A DNA stretch of 5,049 nucleotides. It comes from RUG708 sp050946535. Its GTDB lineage: Bacteria > Bacillota > Clostridia > Peptostreptococcales > Anaerovoracaceae. Positions 4,958-5,049 of this stretch are shown here, in pieces. The notes beneath the pieces were generated by a model. The model worked only from the letters and a program-made list of their open reading frames with translations, made no database searches and was not told the DNA's origin. Both the position numbers and the translations under genes were made by a program. Each line of letters begins with the position of its first letter. Position 1 is the stretch's first letter. Where the stretch lies: contig JBMNUZ010000024.1 in assembly GCA_050946535.1 (NCBI GenBank), forward strand, positions 1 through 5,049. The letters are read 5' to 3'.

Positions 4958-5049
4958 ATTTTCCTTTCTTTGAATTTCTCTGTATACTTCTGTGTAGACG
5001 CTGTGGATTAGTACTTTTTCCTACGGCAGCACCCTATTGCTGACTGTTT
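4958..5049 (-). other. Upstream region of plsC, possible tail of another gene
   Basis: These 92 bases have no recognisable gene start. On the - strand the edge frame reads KQSAIGCCRRKKY and stops at TAA (5010-5008), which could be the last 13 residues of a gene outside the window, but is too short to identify. A TATACA at about 4986-4981 is a possible -10 without a fitting -35. An AGAAAGGA stretch just before the GTG at 4957 is a plausible ribosome site for the longest plsC start. Confidence 0.25.

Noticed and set aside
4950..5010. Two DnaA-box-like sites (near TTCTCCACA at 4950 and TGTGGATTA at 5002) upstream of plsC
   Set aside because: Each has one mismatch to TTATCCACA, only two occur, and there is no dnaA/dnaN gene or AT-rich unwinding region. 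Chance is likely.
5008..5049. Thirteen-codon open frame ending at 5008 on the minus strand as a partial gene
   Set aside because: It is too short to separate from chance and matches no family end I recognise. It is mentioned only within the description of the plsC upstream region.

Overview
The window looks like chromosomal DNA of a Gram-positive anaerobe of the class Clostridia (Firmicutes). This is an inference from four things: a BspA-type leucine-rich-repeat surface protein, an amidase carrying the 'copper amine oxidase-like' stalk domain common in Firmicutes envelope proteins, a purine-rich Shine-Dalgarno sequence (GGGGAGG), and hairpin-plus-T terminators. Base composition is roughly balanced, with a more AT-rich left end. 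Genus cannot be told from this sequence.

Layout, left to right. (1) Positions 1-275, + strand: the C-terminal end of a BspA-like LRR_5 protein whose start lies outside the window. It converges on (2) 473-1027, - strand: a 184-aa single-pass membrane protein with an extracytoplasmic domain resembling the PsbP/DcrB (Mog1-fold) group. A GC-rich hairpin (369-404) lies between them. (3) 1028-1236: a divergent intergenic region with an extended -10 promoter in each direction, a perfect 17-bp dyad over the rightward -10, and a 14/16 direct repeat over the leftward one. (4) 1237-2748, +: a secreted N-acetylmuramoyl-L-alanine amidase with stalk, AMIN and zinc Amidase_3 domains. It is followed after 18 bp by (5) 2767-3435, +: a Nudix hydrolase, probably in the same transcript. 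(6) Two back-to-back intrinsic terminators (3457-3490 for + and 3503-3542 for -) insulate this pair from (7) a leftward operon of plsC (start near 4918, end 4166) and, 2 bp later, a stand-alone prephenate-dehydratase-like protein (4163-3567).

Functionally, most of the window is cell-envelope work: surface adhesion (LRR), an anchored extracytoplasmic protein, peptidoglycan cleavage (amidase) and phosphatidic acid synthesis (PlsC). The Nudix enzyme and the dehydratase-like protein are small-molecule enzymes with open substrate questions. I see no mobile element, CRISPR array, phage gene, tRNA or rRNA, and no clear new multi-gene system. The two most interesting items are the short, ACT-less dehydratase homologue with altered active-site motifs, and the symmetric site centred on the amidase promoter.
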